64,000 bases of DNA, taken from the NCBI GenBank assembly GCA_040954595.2, contig CM082591.2:12008457-12072456 (forward strand). Reading direction: 5' to 3'. Below are positions 63,986 to 64,000 of this stretch, piece by piece. The notes under the pieces are model-generated. The model was not told the DNA's origin, did not search any database, and was given only the letters and a program-made list of their open reading frames with translations. Position numbers and translations under genes: made by a program. How positions within the stretch are numbered: the stretch's first letter is position 1; the number at the start of each line of letters is the position of its first letter. Source of the DNA: Balanoglossus misakiensis. Lineage: Eukaryota; Hemichordata.

Positions 63986-64000
63986 CCCCCCCCCCCCCCG
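63986..64000. other. Terminal poly-C run (14 C then G), probable artefact
   Basis: After AGGGA the sequence becomes 14 consecutive C and one G, unlike any other part of the telomere. An adapter, tailing or read-end artefact is more likely than biology. Confidence 0.7.

Noticed and set aside
1-64000. tRNA, rRNA, bacterial operons, or viral genes
   Set aside because: No cloverleaf, rRNA-like stretch, ribosome-binding-site/operon structure or viral hallmark was seen on either strand.

Overview
This window is one end of a eukaryotic chromosome, read from an internal subtelomere on the left into a TTAGGG telomere on the right. It is not prokaryotic. Supporting evidence is a roughly 3.3 kb terminal TTAGGG tract, GT-AG type exons split across short introns, and about 60 kb dominated by nested satellite DNA. 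TTAGGG telomeres together with an exon resembling Integrator subunit 1 fit an animal, probably an invertebrate. I cannot name the species.

Layout. (1) 1-39547: a head-to-tail satellite of about 50 near-identical 787-800 bp units. Each unit is a piece of a split protein-coding gene (exon A, a 51 bp intron, exon B, and part of the next intron). Unit-to-unit junctions carry a short C-strand telomere motif (AACCCTAAC and variants), and the array is organised into 2-, 3-, 4- and 6-unit higher-order duplications. (2) 39548-41159: the only low-copy DNA. It holds exon C of the same gene, in phase with exon B, followed by three phase-compatible exon-like segments of an unidentified second gene with an in-frame stop. 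(3) About 41270-46980: an AT-rich satellite with a 627 bp period that decays toward the telomere. (4) About 46985-60684: a minisatellite made of TTGACCY-type heptamers with phrase-like variants, organised into large 4257 bp near-identical higher-order copies. (5) 60685-63985: the telomere, which contains a pure block of 35 TCAGGG repeats. A 14-C tail at the extreme end is probably artefact.

No intact protein-coding gene can be supported. The exon-derived array looks like a pseudogene amplicon: exon A needs frame changes, and its expected splice donor reads CT instead of GT in every copy. The most interesting combination is (a) a gene fragment amplified with telomeric hexamers at the unit junctions, (b) a long array of nuclear-receptor half-site-like heptamers, and (c) a telomeric TCAGGG (GGGTCA) block. 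Each of these recalls features described in telomerase-independent (ALT-type) telomere maintenance. The link is inference. Assembly collapse or expansion must be excluded first, because the sequence is extremely repetitive.
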